From assembly GCF_006352025.1 (NCBI RefSeq), contig NZ_CP040936.1, forward strand, positions 4,528,001-4,592,000: a stretch of 64,000 nucleotides of DNA, read 5' to 3'. Positions within the stretch are counted from its first letter, which is position 1; each line of letters starts with the position of its first letter. Below are positions 7,810 through 15,980 of the stretch, one piece after another. The stretch is from Hymenobacter sp. DG01 (GTDB lineage: Bacteria; Bacteroidota; Bacteroidia; Cytophagales; Hymenobacteraceae). The notes below the pieces were generated by a model. The model did no database searches and was not told the DNA's origin. It saw only the letters and a list, made by a program, of their open reading frames with translations. The position numbers and the translations under genes are program-made.

Positions 7810-8454
7810 ATGAAACCTTTCTTTCGCTATACCCTGCTGGTAGGCCTAGTTGTTGGGCTGGCAACGCCCATGGTGCACGCGGCCAAAAAGCCTCGTAAAA
7901 GCAGTAAAGACGAGGTAATTACCATCAGCACGCCCCAGGGTGATATCCGGTTGATTCTGTTTGATAAGACGCCCTTGCACAAAGCCAATTTCCTGAAGCT
8001 GGCGCAGAGCGGATTCTACAATGGCACCACCTTTCACCGCGTCATCCCCAACTTCATGATTCAGGGCGGCGACCCTAATTCCAAGGACACCGACCCAGCC
8101 AACGACGGTGCCGGCGCCCAGGATGAAAAGATGATTCCAGCCGAGATTCTGCCGGAATTTACGCACAAGCGTGGGGCCGTAGCCGCGGCCCGCACTCCTG
8201 ATTTTATCAATCCGCAGCGCCAAAGCAGCGCTTCCCAGTTCTACATCGTGCAGAACCCTCAGGGCACGCCGCACCTGAACGGGCAATACACCGTGTTCGG
8301 GCAGGTTATCAGCGGCCAGGAAGTGGTGGATAAGATTGCTCAGCAGCCCACCGCCGAGCGTAACCGCCCGGTTACCAACATCCCGATGACGGTGAAAGTG
8401 GAAAAGCTCAAGAAAAAGAAGATTACCGAGCTCTACGGCTACCAGTATCAGTAA
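7810..8454 (+). CDS. Secreted cyclophilin-type peptidyl-prolyl isomerase
   Basis: 214 residues from ATG 7810. An amino-terminal signal sequence (RYTLLVGLVVGLATPMVHA) is followed by a cyclophilin domain from about residue 38 to 200, with ISTPQGDIRLILFD, the active-site stretch GTTFHRVIPNFMIQGGDP and SASQFYIVQN. It would catalyse proline isomerisation during folding of exported proteins in the periplasm. The tail is basic (KLKKKKITELYGYQYQ). A near-consensus TACTTTCG box lies about 35 bases upstream. An upstream extension of the frame is proline-rich and crosses that box, so the ATG at 7810 is chosen. Confidence 0.92.
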   Translation: MKPFFRYTLLVGLVVGLATPMVHAAKKPRKSSKDEVITISTPQGDIRLILFDKTPLHKANFLKLAQSGFYNGTTFHRVIPNFMIQGGDPNSKDTDPANDGAGAQDEKMIPAEILPEFTHKRGAVAAARTPDFINPQRQSSASQFYIVQNPQGTPHLNGQYTVFGQVISGQEVVDKIAQQPTAERNRPVTNIPMTVKVEKLKKKKITELYGYQYQ

Positions 8455-8496
8455 TCAGAATCAGTCATTTCTTCAGCCGATAGCACTTCCCCACGC

Positions 8497-9405
8497 ATGA
8501 AACTACTGGTTACGGGCTCTAACGGGCTGTTAGGGCAGAAGGTGGTGGCGCTGCTGCATCAGCAGCCCGGTCTGGAGCTGGTGGCTACCTCCCGCGGGGC
8601 GAACAAGCTGGCCGGGCTGTTTCCGGCCGTGCGCTTTGTTGCCCTGGATGTAACCGACCCAGCCCAGGTACAACGCGTGGTGGCCGCTGAAAAGCCAACC
8701 CACCTGCTGCACACTGCCGCCATGACCAACGTGGACGAGTGTGAACTGCAGCAGGCCGCCTGCTGGCAGCAGAACGTGACGGTGGTGCAGCATCTGATAG
8801 AGGCCTGCGAGCAGCACCAGGTGCACCTGCTGCACGTCAGCACCGATTTTATTTTCAGTGGAGAAGAAGGCCCGCTGGCGGAAGATGCCGCGCCGGGACC
8901 CGTGAATTTCTACGGGGAAAGCAAGCTGGCCGCCGAGCAGTTGGTGCAGGGCTGCCGTGCCCCCTGGGCCATTCTGCGTACCGTGCTGGTGTACGGGGTA
9001 GCCCACGAATACGGTCGGACCAACCTTGTGCTTTGGGTCCGCGACTCTCTGCGGGCCGGCAAGACAATTAAAGTAGTGGACGACCAGTACCGGACGCCTA
9101 CTCTGGCCGAGGATCTGGCGTTGGGGTGCTGGCTGGCTGCCCGCCACAATGCCACTGGCATTTACCACATCAGCGGGCGGGAAATGCTCACCCCCTACCA
9201 AATGGCGCTGCAAACCGCCGCTTTCTTTCAGCTGGATAGCCGCCTGATTGAGCGGGTCGATGCCAGCACGTTCACCCAGCCTGCCCGCCGTCCGGCCCGC
9301 ACGGGCTTTATCATTCAGAAGGCTGAGCAGGAGCTAGGGTACCAGCCGCGCTCCTTCACCGAAGGCATAGCCCTGCTGGCCCAGCAAACGCAGACGCCGA
9401 ACTGA
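8497..9405 (+). CDS. RmlD-like NAD(P)-dependent sugar reductase (SDR family)
   Basis: 302 residues from ATG 8497. The Rossmann signature GSNGLLGQ is at residues 7-14, and the catalytic pair YGESK lies near residue 138. TNVDECE and STDFIFSG match the RmlD substrate-binding family, which includes dTDP-4-dehydrorhamnose reductase. No other rhamnose-pathway gene is nearby, so the substrate is open; it may be any nucleotide sugar or an unrelated small molecule. It starts 42 bases after the cyclophilin gene and ends at a terminator (9462-9494), so the two could share a transcript. Confidence 0.85.
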   Translation: MKLLVTGSNGLLGQKVVALLHQQPGLELVATSRGANKLAGLFPAVRFVALDVTDPAQVQRVVAAEKPTHLLHTAAMTNVDECELQQAACWQQNVTVVQHLIEACEQHQVHLLHVSTDFIFSGEEGPLAEDAAPGPVNFYGESKLAAEQLVQGCRAPWAILRTVLVYGVAHEYGRTNLVLWVRDSLRAGKTIKVVDDQYRTPTLAEDLALGCWLAARHNATGIYHISGREMLTPYQMALQTAAFFQLDSRLIERVDASTFTQPARRPARTGFIIQKAEQELGYQPRSFTEGIALLAQQTQTPN

Positions 9406-9461
9406 GGTAGCTATTCCGGCTTTTGCTGCATTTCTACGGTTTAGGCTACCCCTGTAAACGC

Positions 9462-9494
9462 AAAAAACCCACAGACAACGTCTGCGGGATTTTC
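9462..9494 (+). terminator. Hairpin terminator
   Basis: CCCACAGACAACGTCTGCGGGATTTT preceded by an A-run; arms CCCACAGAC / GTCTGCGGG with one mismatch. Confidence 0.65.
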
Positions 9495-9996
9495 ACACAC
9501 CTATTGCAACAACCTATTAGTAGCGAAGCAAGCGGCGAGCAACTGCCGGGCTTCGCACTGTATTCTTAAGTAAGCCACCGAGAGAAAGTCCCTTTGCCGG
9601 GTATCGGTAGCAGAAAACTCTATTGGATCTGATGCAGGAACCCCAAGACCGATTGTCTTGGGCAGCACGTTGGCACCTTAGCGCCAAGCGGAAATAGCAG
9701 CAGAAATACAAAGAGCTGAAGAACCTCAATACCGGTTATCAGTACCGGTCTAGCTGTTCCACATGTCAATATTAGGGCCCTAATAAGGGGTTGTAAAGGG
9801 CACTTTGCCCAAAATTGTGACTTGTATAATTAGGTAATAGAATAGGCTTGGTTTAATGCGAATAAGAGGCCTACAGAAAACAGATATGAATAGCAGTCTG
9901 ATAATGATGAATTTGATGAAGCAATAGTTGCCCGCATTTTTACCAACAATGGTTAAAAAAGCGCCCAATTTGTGACATAAGAGTGCGCCGGCGGGG
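9495..9996. other. Gene-poor, AT-rich intergenic region
   Basis: Roughly 500 bases with no convincing gene. Minus-strand open frames here (70 and 62 codons) have no recognisable content. Seen: an 8-bp hairpin CCCAAGAC-N5-GTCTTGGG near 9640-9661, a short direct repeat TACCGGT (about 9731-9750), and two TTGTGAC motifs (9815-9821 and 9970-9976) that match motifs at 14.1-14.4 kb. The base composition drops well below the neighbouring genes. Confidence 0.5.
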
Positions 9997-10968
9997 CTAT
10001 GTTTTTTGCCGACTGAGGTACTGGAGGCTCACTATAGTGAAAATAAGTGTGACACCAGGCCAGGCCAGCAGCCACCAGGCCGTTGGGCTTTGGCGGATAC
10101 CGGCCAGCAGGCGGCCCCAGCTAGGTGTGTCGGGTGGCAGCCCTACTCCTAAAAACGATAAGGTAGTTTCCAGGCCAATAAGCAGAGCCACCGTGAGCGG
10201 GATGCGAACCAGCACCACAGGCCAGGTAACGGGCCAGATGTGCCGCCGCAGTAGCTGCCAGTCGGAGAGGCCGGCCGCGCGGGCAGCTTCTACGTAGGTT
10301 TGCTCCCGGGCCTGCAGGGTAGCCGCCCGCATCAGGCGGGCGGGGGTAGTCCAGCAAGTCAGCGTCATCAGCAATACGAGGCCGCCTACAGACGGCCGCT
10401 GAACGGCTGCTACCAGTAGCACCAGAATCAACAGCGGTACAGAGTCAAGCAACACAATCAGGCCCGTTACGAGAGCATCCGCTGGCAGAAGCCAGGGGCG
10501 CCGGCCCCACGGCGTGCGGTGCAAGGCCCACCCCAGCAGAGCCCCGGCGGCCAACAGCCCACCGAAGCCCGCGGCGCCCCAAGCAAGCAGCGGTGCGGCA
10601 AACAGCAGAGCGATTACCACCAGGGCTCCACCGGCCACTCCCACGCTGCGTGGCGGCCGTAATTGCGTGTTGCCCCAAAAGCCAGCCATGCTGCCGAGCC
10701 CGGCCCCGAGCAGAAGCGTAAGAATGGCAGCCGGCAGGCTTACCAGCAGAATAGTGCGGGCTCCCTGCACCAGAGCCCGGGCTACATCCTGGCCTTGCGG
10801 ATCAGTGCCCAGCCAGTGTGAGGGCAGAAAGGGAGGCTGACTGGTATGCAGCAAATCGGGGGGTAGCAGAGAGTCGGGAGCCAGTAGGGCTGCGGTTGCT
10901 ACCCCGGCCAGCCACCCGAAGGCCAACACTTGTAACCAACTGCGGGAAGGACTGCTCTGCCGTTTCAT
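9997..10968 (-). CDS. Peptide-type ABC transporter permease, DppC/OppC-like
   Basis: 323 residues from ATG 10968. Several strongly hydrophobic segments frame the ABC permease loop EAARAAGLSDWQLLRRH, the EAA motif that docks the ATPase. The amino end carries LGTDPQGQDVARALVQGAR, a DppC-family signature. The start overlaps the stop of the upstream permease by four bases (ATGA at 10965-10968), so translation is coupled. A much longer open frame upstream is only the shadow of that overlapping gene. No ATPase gene accompanies the unit, so the energy subunit must be encoded elsewhere. Confidence 0.87.
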   Translation of the reverse strand: MKRQSSPSRSWLQVLAFGWLAGVATAALLAPDSLLPPDLLHTSQPPFLPSHWLGTDPQGQDVARALVQGARTILLVSLPAAILTLLLGAGLGSMAGFWGNTQLRPPRSVGVAGGALVVIALLFAAPLLAWGAAGFGGLLAAGALLGWALHRTPWGRRPWLLPADALVTGLIVLLDSVPLLILVLLVAAVQRPSVGGLVLLMTLTCWTTPARLMRAATLQAREQTYVEAARAAGLSDWQLLRRHIWPVTWPVVLVRIPLTVALLIGLETTLSFLGVGLPPDTPSWGRLLAGIRQSPTAWWLLAWPGVTLIFTIVSLQYLSRQKT

Positions 10969-12008
10969 GCTTGCAGCCTGATGCGTGGATCCGTGAGCAG
11001 GTACAGGGCATCGGCCAGCAGCTGGGCTAGTACCCGGGCTACCACTACCAGCGTTACGCCACCCAGCAGCACTGGGTAGTCCTGGGTGGCTGCGGCCTCC
11101 GCCAGTAAGCGGCCCATACCGGGCAAGGCAAACAGCACTTCCACTACCACAGCCCCGGCTACCAGGTTCGGCAGCAGCTCCGTTAGTAGCGTAATGGTGG
11201 GCAGCAGGGCGTTGCGCAAAGCATGCCTCCACACAACCCGGCCCGGAGCAGCGCCCTTGGCCCGGGCCGTTACCACGTAAGGCTGCCGTAGTTCGCGCTG
11301 CAGGGCCGCATCCAGCTGAATGGTCAGGGCGGGTGCGCTTACCAGTACCAGGCTGCAAACCGGGAGGGCCAAATAATACAGCAGGCGGCCCGGTGCCTGC
11401 CACCAGGTAGCCGGATCTTCCTCCACACCCAGGCCAAAGGCCGGAAACCAAGCCAGAAAATCAGGGTTGGCAAACAGCATGAGCAGGCCCGTAGCTACCA
11501 GAAACAGGGGGGCGGCCTGCACGACGTGGAGCAGGGAGAGCAGCGTGGTCCGGATGGCGGGGTAGCGCCCGTTAACGCCGGTAGCCAGCCCCACACTGAC
11601 CACCGCACTGAGCAGGGCAGCCAGCACGGTTAGGGGTAGGGTGTAGCGCAGGGCCTCCAGCAGTAAGGTGCTCACTGGGGCTCCACTGCGGTAAGAGGTA
11701 CCCAACTGGCCCTGCAGCAGGCTGGCTGCCCACACATGGTATTGATTGGCGGACCCTTGCCACTGCCAGCCGTGGGCTGCGTCAAACGACACGTAAAACA
11801 ACGGCAAATCGAGGCCAGCCCGGTGCAGCAGCTGTCGGGTAAGCTGCTCGCGTTCGGCAATCTGAATGCGGCTGTCAGCCTCTAGGGCGGTTTGCACGTA
11901 GCTGGAGGCATCGGTGATGCCCCGGGTCAGCAGAAACAGGCCTGATAGTACCAGCCAAGCCGTAACCAGGTTTCTGCCAACATAGCGCCACACCGTCGGA
12001 GCCTTCAT
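10965..12008 (-). CDS. Peptide-type ABC transporter permease, DppB/OppB-like
   Basis: 347 residues from ATG 12008. The amino-terminal helix is followed by a large extracytoplasmic region with RQLLHRAGLDLPLFYVSF and QGQLGTSYRSGAPV (a DppB/OppB hallmark), then five further hydrophobic segments and the EAA-like loop VTARAKGAAPGRVVWRHAL. The C-terminal DPRIRLQA is also typical. It sits six bases downstream of the binding-protein gene and overlaps the second permease. Substrate is probably a short peptide, but nickel, haem or other DppABC substrates are possible. Confidence 0.88.
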   Translation of the reverse strand: MKAPTVWRYVGRNLVTAWLVLSGLFLLTRGITDASSYVQTALEADSRIQIAEREQLTRQLLHRAGLDLPLFYVSFDAAHGWQWQGSANQYHVWAASLLQGQLGTSYRSGAPVSTLLLEALRYTLPLTVLAALLSAVVSVGLATGVNGRYPAIRTTLLSLLHVVQAAPLFLVATGLLMLFANPDFLAWFPAFGLGVEEDPATWWQAPGRLLYYLALPVCSLVLVSAPALTIQLDAALQRELRQPYVVTARAKGAAPGRVVWRHALRNALLPTITLLTELLPNLVAGAVVVEVLFALPGMGRLLAEAAATQDYPVLLGGVTLVVVARVLAQLLADALYLLTDPRIRLQA

Positions 12009-12014
12009 ACGCCG

Positions 12015-13754
12015 TTAGCGGGTAGCTACTTTCGTTTCCAGCCGGATGCGGTTGGCGTCGTAGCCGGGAACCAGGCCCGTAACCGGTAGCGGCCCGAGGC
12101 GGCGCGAGGCAGCTACGCGGTACCGCATAAAATAGAGCACGGAGAAAGGACGCTCGTAGGCCAAGACACGCTGAAACTTGCGCAACAGCCGCGCTTTCTG
12201 CGCTGGGTTAGTAGCCACGGCTATGGCCTCAATCAGACGGTCTGTCTGGGGCGTTGAAAAGCCGGAGGTATTACCGTTGCCAAGGCCCCTGGAGTGCAGC
12301 AGAGGCGTAAAATCATACGAAAACGGATTGCCGGCCAACTGCCGGATATTCATGTCAAACTCCCCAGCCCGCAATTGCCGGCTCAGCAACGACTGTTCCG
12401 TGGGGTGCAGCTGCACTGAGATGCCCAGGGCGGCGGCCGCGCTTCTGAACTGCAAGGCTACCGTTTCAAAGCTCGGCTCACCGGCCCGATAGCTAAGGGC
12501 TAGCTGCAGGCGCTCCGGAGTAGCCTGCGGACCCTGGCGCTGCCAGCTGCCATCAGCCTGCCGCTGCCACCGGGCTTGGCGTAACAGGGCTGCCGCGCGG
12601 GCCGGGCTAAAAGAAGGCAAAGGCAGACTGTCGTTGTAGTAGGGCGTAATCCGTGGGCTGATGGGGCCTATGCTGGGGGCGGCTGCGCCTTGTTGAGTAG
12701 CCCTGATAAGGGCCGGAATATCAAACAGGTGCGTTAAGGCCTGCCTGGTAATAGCGTCACGCAGGGCAGGCCGCCGAACATTGAAGTTGGCCGCCAGAAA
12801 TTCATAGGAATCGGTGGTGTAGAAGTGCAGTCGGGTCCGGTCGGGCGCGGCTTCCTGGAGCCGGGCAAACTCGGCGGCCGGCATAAGTGCGTACAAATCT
12901 ATTTCGCCGCGGCGCAGCGCCATGGTAGCCGTAGTAGCGTCCGGAATTATCTGATAGGTAAGCCGGGGCGGGAAGGCCTGCAATTCGGGCGGGGCCACCG
13001 GCAGGGTATCGGCCCACCAGCGCGCTTTGCGCCGCAGGGTAAGGTAGCGGCCGGGTTGCCAGGCCGTGAGGGCGTAAGCGCCGCAACCTGGCAGCCGCTC
13101 GGGGTGACGGGCCAGGTTCAGGGCTTGGTATCGGCGCGCAAAAGCCTGAACAACCGGCCGGAACCGGGGCAGGGCCATTTGCGGGAGCGGTACACCCCGC
13201 AGCGCGCCGCGAGGGTCCAGCACGTATTCGGGCAGAATAGAGAAGTCACCGGAAATGCTAACCCGGTCTCCCCCTGATTGACCCGCGCAAACTAACGTGA
13301 ATTGCCGCGGGTTATTCGCGTCAAGCTCAATATCCCGGATAAACCCAAAGGTGGCCTGGTCACGCTCAATGGGTAGGCCCGGGCAGTTCATCACCTTAAG
13401 AGTGAAGGCTACGTCGCGGGCCAGCACGGGGGAGCCATTGTCCCAGGTGGCTTGTGGGCGCAGGCGGTACGTCACTAAAAGCAGCGAATCGCCGAGGGGC
13501 CGGGTGGTGGGCTGGGCTTCCGCAAGCCAGGGCACAAACCGGTTTTGAGCTTCGTTGCCCTTCAGAAGGCTGCAGTGCAGCAGGTTGATTACCTCAAAGG
13601 CGCTGGGATTATCCACCAGCAGCGGATCGAGGTTATCGGGGTCCCGGGCCCACCGGATGCGGACGGCTTCGGCGCTGGTAGCGGTGGGCGAGCAGGCACT
13701 AAGGCCCAGGCCCGCCCACACCAGCAAAACCAAACCGAGAAGTAAGTGCTTCAT
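12015..13754 (-). CDS. ABC transporter substrate-binding lipoprotein (SBP family 5)
   Basis: 579 residues from ATG 13754. The signal peptide MKHLLLGLVLLVWAGLGLSAC ends in a lipobox (LSAC, Cys21), so it is an anchored lipoprotein. Family 5 features include the early RWARDPDNLDPLLVDN, RLRPQATWDNGSPVLARDV (the usual W-x-DG-P region), and the late FDMNIRQLAGNPFSYDF and DANRIRLE. Such proteins bind oligopeptides or similar ligands and pass them to the two permeases encoded directly downstream. First gene of a three-gene operon; the small repeat-peptide gene lies 76 bases upstream on the same strand. Confidence 0.9.
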   Translation of the reverse strand: MKHLLLGLVLLVWAGLGLSACSPTATSAEAVRIRWARDPDNLDPLLVDNPSAFEVINLLHCSLLKGNEAQNRFVPWLAEAQPTTRPLGDSLLLVTYRLRPQATWDNGSPVLARDVAFTLKVMNCPGLPIERDQATFGFIRDIELDANNPRQFTLVCAGQSGGDRVSISGDFSILPEYVLDPRGALRGVPLPQMALPRFRPVVQAFARRYQALNLARHPERLPGCGAYALTAWQPGRYLTLRRKARWWADTLPVAPPELQAFPPRLTYQIIPDATTATMALRRGEIDLYALMPAAEFARLQEAAPDRTRLHFYTTDSYEFLAANFNVRRPALRDAITRQALTHLFDIPALIRATQQGAAAPSIGPISPRITPYYNDSLPLPSFSPARAAALLRQARWQRQADGSWQRQGPQATPERLQLALSYRAGEPSFETVALQFRSAAAALGISVQLHPTEQSLLSRQLRAGEFDMNIRQLAGNPFSYDFTPLLHSRGLGNGNTSGFSTPQTDRLIEAIAVATNPAQKARLLRKFQRVLAYERPFSVLYFMRYRVAASRRLGPLPVTGLVPGYDANRIRLETKVATR

Positions 13755-13830
13755 GAACGGGTAACCGCGCGGGGTATTAGGCCGGGCAAGTTACCACGTT
13801 TTAGGCAGCAGGTAGAATACTGCGCAGGCC

Positions 13831-14019
13831 TTAGTGGCCTTCACCCCAGCCGCTGGTGCCATGGTCGGCATCAATGTGGCCTTCGCCCCAGCCGCTGGTG
13901 CCGTGCTCATCAAGCGACGACGTCTGGGTAGTAGCAGCGTTCTGATCTGCGGAGGCGGGAGCAGACGTGAAAGAGAGGGTGGAAAGCTGGAGGAGGCCGA
14001 AGAGGAGAAGCTCAAACAT
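13831..14019 (-). CDS. Small secreted peptide with duplicated HGTSGWGEGH
   Basis: 62 residues from ATG 14019. The amino end MFELLLFGLLQLSTLSF and a following small-residue stretch (TSAPASADQ) resemble a signal peptide with a cleavage site near residue 22-24. The mature part would be about 38 residues and ends in two copies of HGTSGWGEGH, 14 residues apart and the second at the very C-terminus. At DNA level the units 13834-13863 and 13876-13905 differ at only two of 30 positions. No family is known to me. It lies upstream of the peptide ABC operon on the same strand and divergent from the TPR-like gene. A 93-codon frame overlaps it in another phase but has no such structure. Confidence 0.55.
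   Translation of the reverse strand: MFELLLFGLLQLSTLSFTSAPASADQNAATTQTSSLDEHGTSGWGEGHIDADHGTSGWGEGH
13834..13905. repeat. Tandem 42-base repeat (two copies, 30 conserved)
   Basis: Two 30-base blocks, 13834-13863 and 13876-13905, that are identical except at two positions; they repeat with a 42-base period and encode HGTSGWGEGH on the minus strand. Confidence 0.9.
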
Positions 14020-14386
14020 GGTCTGGAGTATTTGTGGTTCAAGTGGTTGACTGACACAAATGTGGGCTTCAAACCAAGCGGCGTAAAGGACAGAGAAAGG
14101 GTAAATGTGACGCCCTTTTCAGTTCAGATTACTGACAAATAAACTTGGCGCTGGCCCTTTTTGGCATCCATAAAGCCAATACAAAGGATTCACCCTCTGT
14201 TTGGGCTGGTCATTTTATCTTCGAATGTGACATATAGATCTTTGAAAGGCCCCAAAAACTTAAGTACAAATGACTGTTATACCTTGGCAAGTGTAAAGGC
14301 ATAAGTTGCTTAATTTGTGACATGGATTTAAATAACCCTGTATATTGCACAACCCCCCTTAATTAGCCCCAAAGCCATATTTTACT
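14020..14386. promoter_or_regulatory. Divergent AT-rich intergenic region with TGTGAC motifs
   Basis: This 367-base region separates the small peptide gene (minus) from the TPR-like gene (plus). It holds TGTGAC at 14106-14111, 14226-14231 and 14316-14321; another lies just inside the TPR-like gene (14416-14421). The best copies read AATTTGTGACAT. A small palindrome CACAAATGTG is at 14055-14064. No clear TAnnTTTG box was found for either gene. The repeated motif is a candidate operator, but spacing and orientation give no proof of binding. Confidence 0.5.
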
Positions 14387-15928
14387 ATGGATGAATTAGC
14401 TACTTTAGTAAAAATTGTGACAGATAGACGGTTAGCCGTGCTTCCTTTTCTGGATTTTTCGGCCCGCAAATCCACTAATAAAGATTTACAGCTGGTACGG
14501 CTGCTGGAGCAGGAGCCCAACATTACGCAGAGCAAGCTCATCAAGGGGTTATATGGCAATACTGAGCAGAAAAGTCAGGCGGCGTTTCGGCAGCTGAAGT
14601 CCCGGGTGCAGCAAAAGCTGCTGAACCACTTATACTTCCTCGACCATACCGACGCCCGGCACGTAGTGGCTCGCCGGCACGAGCAGCATTGCCTGGGCCT
14701 GCTGCACCAGGCGCGTATCCTCACGGGTGAGGGGGAATACAAGTTGGCTGAAAAGCTCTACCGAAAGGCTACTACGGTAGCCATAGATGCCGAGCTGACC
14801 CAGTACGCCGTGATGTGCACCCGGATTCTGCGCAATCTCTACGCCGAAATGCGTAACCCCACCCGCTTCAAGGCCATGAACCAGCAGTTAAGCAAACTGC
14901 AGGAGCGGCTGACCCTGGAGGATGAGGCTGAGCAGACATTTTTTGAGGTAAAGATGTTTTCAATCTATCAGGTTCGATGGCGCCAGTTTCTGATCAAGCA
15001 GCTGCCCGGATACCTGGAGCAGCTAGAACAGCTCCATAAGAAAGTAAATAGTTATAACACATTCTATTATCTGTATGTAACGAAGCTCTCCCGGGAGGAG
15101 CTGGAGGGCAATTATGAGGAGATTATCAAAATTACGTCGGAAACGGAGAAGGCCCGAAAGCAGGGTAAAATCAACGAAAAACGTTTCGATAAGCGCTTTA
15201 ACAACTACATGAGCGTGTACGCACACCTGCGCTGTCGGCAGGCCGAAAAGGGACTGGTGCTGGCCGAGGAATATTTCAAGGATTTTCATTACTCCTCCGG
15301 CAACTGGTTTTATTACCTCGAAACCTACCTGCTGCTGGCCGTACATGCGCGGCAGTATGAGCAGGCGCTGGACCTACTGCAGCAGGCGCGTAAAAACCCC
15401 TACTACCGCAAGCAGCGGGAGGCAGCCCAGCAGCGCTGGGAGCTGTATGAGGCCTACATTCAGTTTGTGCAGCCGGAACAGTCGCCGCTGAAGATGCGGC
15501 ACTTCAACCAGTTCGTGCAGAAGGTACCCGACTACAGCCGCGACAAGCAGGGGTACAACGTAGCCATCCTGATTCTTCAGTTTCTGTATTTCCTGCGGCG
15601 CCGGGACGTAGAAGGCTTGCTGGCCCGCCTGGAAGGCCTGCGCAAGTACGAGCAGCGCCACCTGCGCGACCCTGCCACGCTGCGCAGCCAGCTCTTCTTC
15701 CGGATGCTGCTGATGACGGTTAAAGAAAACTTTGCTCCGGAGGCGTGCGAGAAAAAGGCCGCTCCTTTGCTGGAACGGCTCCGGGCCGCCCCACAGCCCG
15801 GCGAGGCTTACGGCGAGATTGAGATTGTTCCGTACGAAGACCTCTGGGAACTGGCCCTGAGTATTCTGCGGCAGCTAGCTGCCGAGCAATCAGCAGAGGA
15901 GCACGCTACCCGCAATCGGGTATTATAA
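14387..15928 (+). CDS. TPR-like helical protein with possible N-terminal winged helix
   Basis: 513 residues from ATG 14387. Residues about 30-85 (LVRLLEQEPNITQSKLIKG then AFRQLKSRVQQKLLNHLYFL) have the spacing of a winged-helix module as in bacterial transcriptional activator domains, with a helix that resembles the LRxxLxRLRxxL pattern. From about 95 to 500 the protein is all-helical, with paired helices of TPR type (GEYKLAEKLYRKATTVA, RQYEQALDLLQQARKN). I know of similar uncharacterised proteins in Cytophagales but no function. The layout next to a peptide gene and an oligopeptide importer recalls peptide-receptor regulators of the RRNPP group; that is inference. Confidence 0.75.
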   Translation: MDELATLVKIVTDRRLAVLPFLDFSARKSTNKDLQLVRLLEQEPNITQSKLIKGLYGNTEQKSQAAFRQLKSRVQQKLLNHLYFLDHTDARHVVARRHEQHCLGLLHQARILTGEGEYKLAEKLYRKATTVAIDAELTQYAVMCTRILRNLYAEMRNPTRFKAMNQQLSKLQERLTLEDEAEQTFFEVKMFSIYQVRWRQFLIKQLPGYLEQLEQLHKKVNSYNTFYYLYVTKLSREELEGNYEEIIKITSETEKARKQGKINEKRFDKRFNNYMSVYAHLRCRQAEKGLVLAEEYFKDFHYSSGNWFYYLETYLLLAVHARQYEQALDLLQQARKNPYYRKQREAAQQRWELYEAYIQFVQPEQSPLKMRHFNQFVQKVPDYSRDKQGYNVAILILQFLYFLRRRDVEGLLARLEGLRKYEQRHLRDPATLRSQLFFRMLLMTVKENFAPEACEKKAAPLLERLRAAPQPGEAYGEIEIVPYEDLWELALSILRQLAAEQSAEEHATRNRVL

Positions 15929-15930
15929 AA

Positions 15931-15960
15931 CAACCAGAGCCCCTTCCGGGGCCCTGGTTG
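15931..15960 (+). terminator. Hairpin after the TPR-like gene
   Basis: CAACCAG...CTGGTTG arms with GC-rich inner pairing, directly after the stop codon. The T-run is weak, so efficiency is uncertain. Confidence 0.5.
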
Positions 15961-15980
15961 GTGTTGCTGGCATATCGGCA

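Noticed and set aside
9517..9729. 70-codon minus-strand frame in the 9.5 kb gap
   Set aside because: Arg/Cys-rich with no structure; includes a hairpin-like stretch.
9780..9968. 62-codon hydrophobic minus-strand frame
   Set aside because: AT-rich DNA gives Ile/Phe/Leu-rich translations by chance; no promoter, no terminator and no ordered signal sequence.
9997..11451. Very long minus-strand frame upstream of the second permease (484 codons)
   Set aside because: The first 160 codons overlap the first permease gene in another phase and have no permease features; the ATG at 10968 with the ATGA overlap is the proper start.
13834..13905. CRISPR-like repeat
   Set aside because: Only two copies with a 42-base period, in frame inside a coding sequence; no array of spacers anywhere in the window.
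13791..14072. 93-codon minus-strand frame overlapping the repeat-peptide gene
   Set aside because: Different phase, no signal peptide and no HGTSGWGEGH repeats; the 62-codon frame explains the DNA repeat better.
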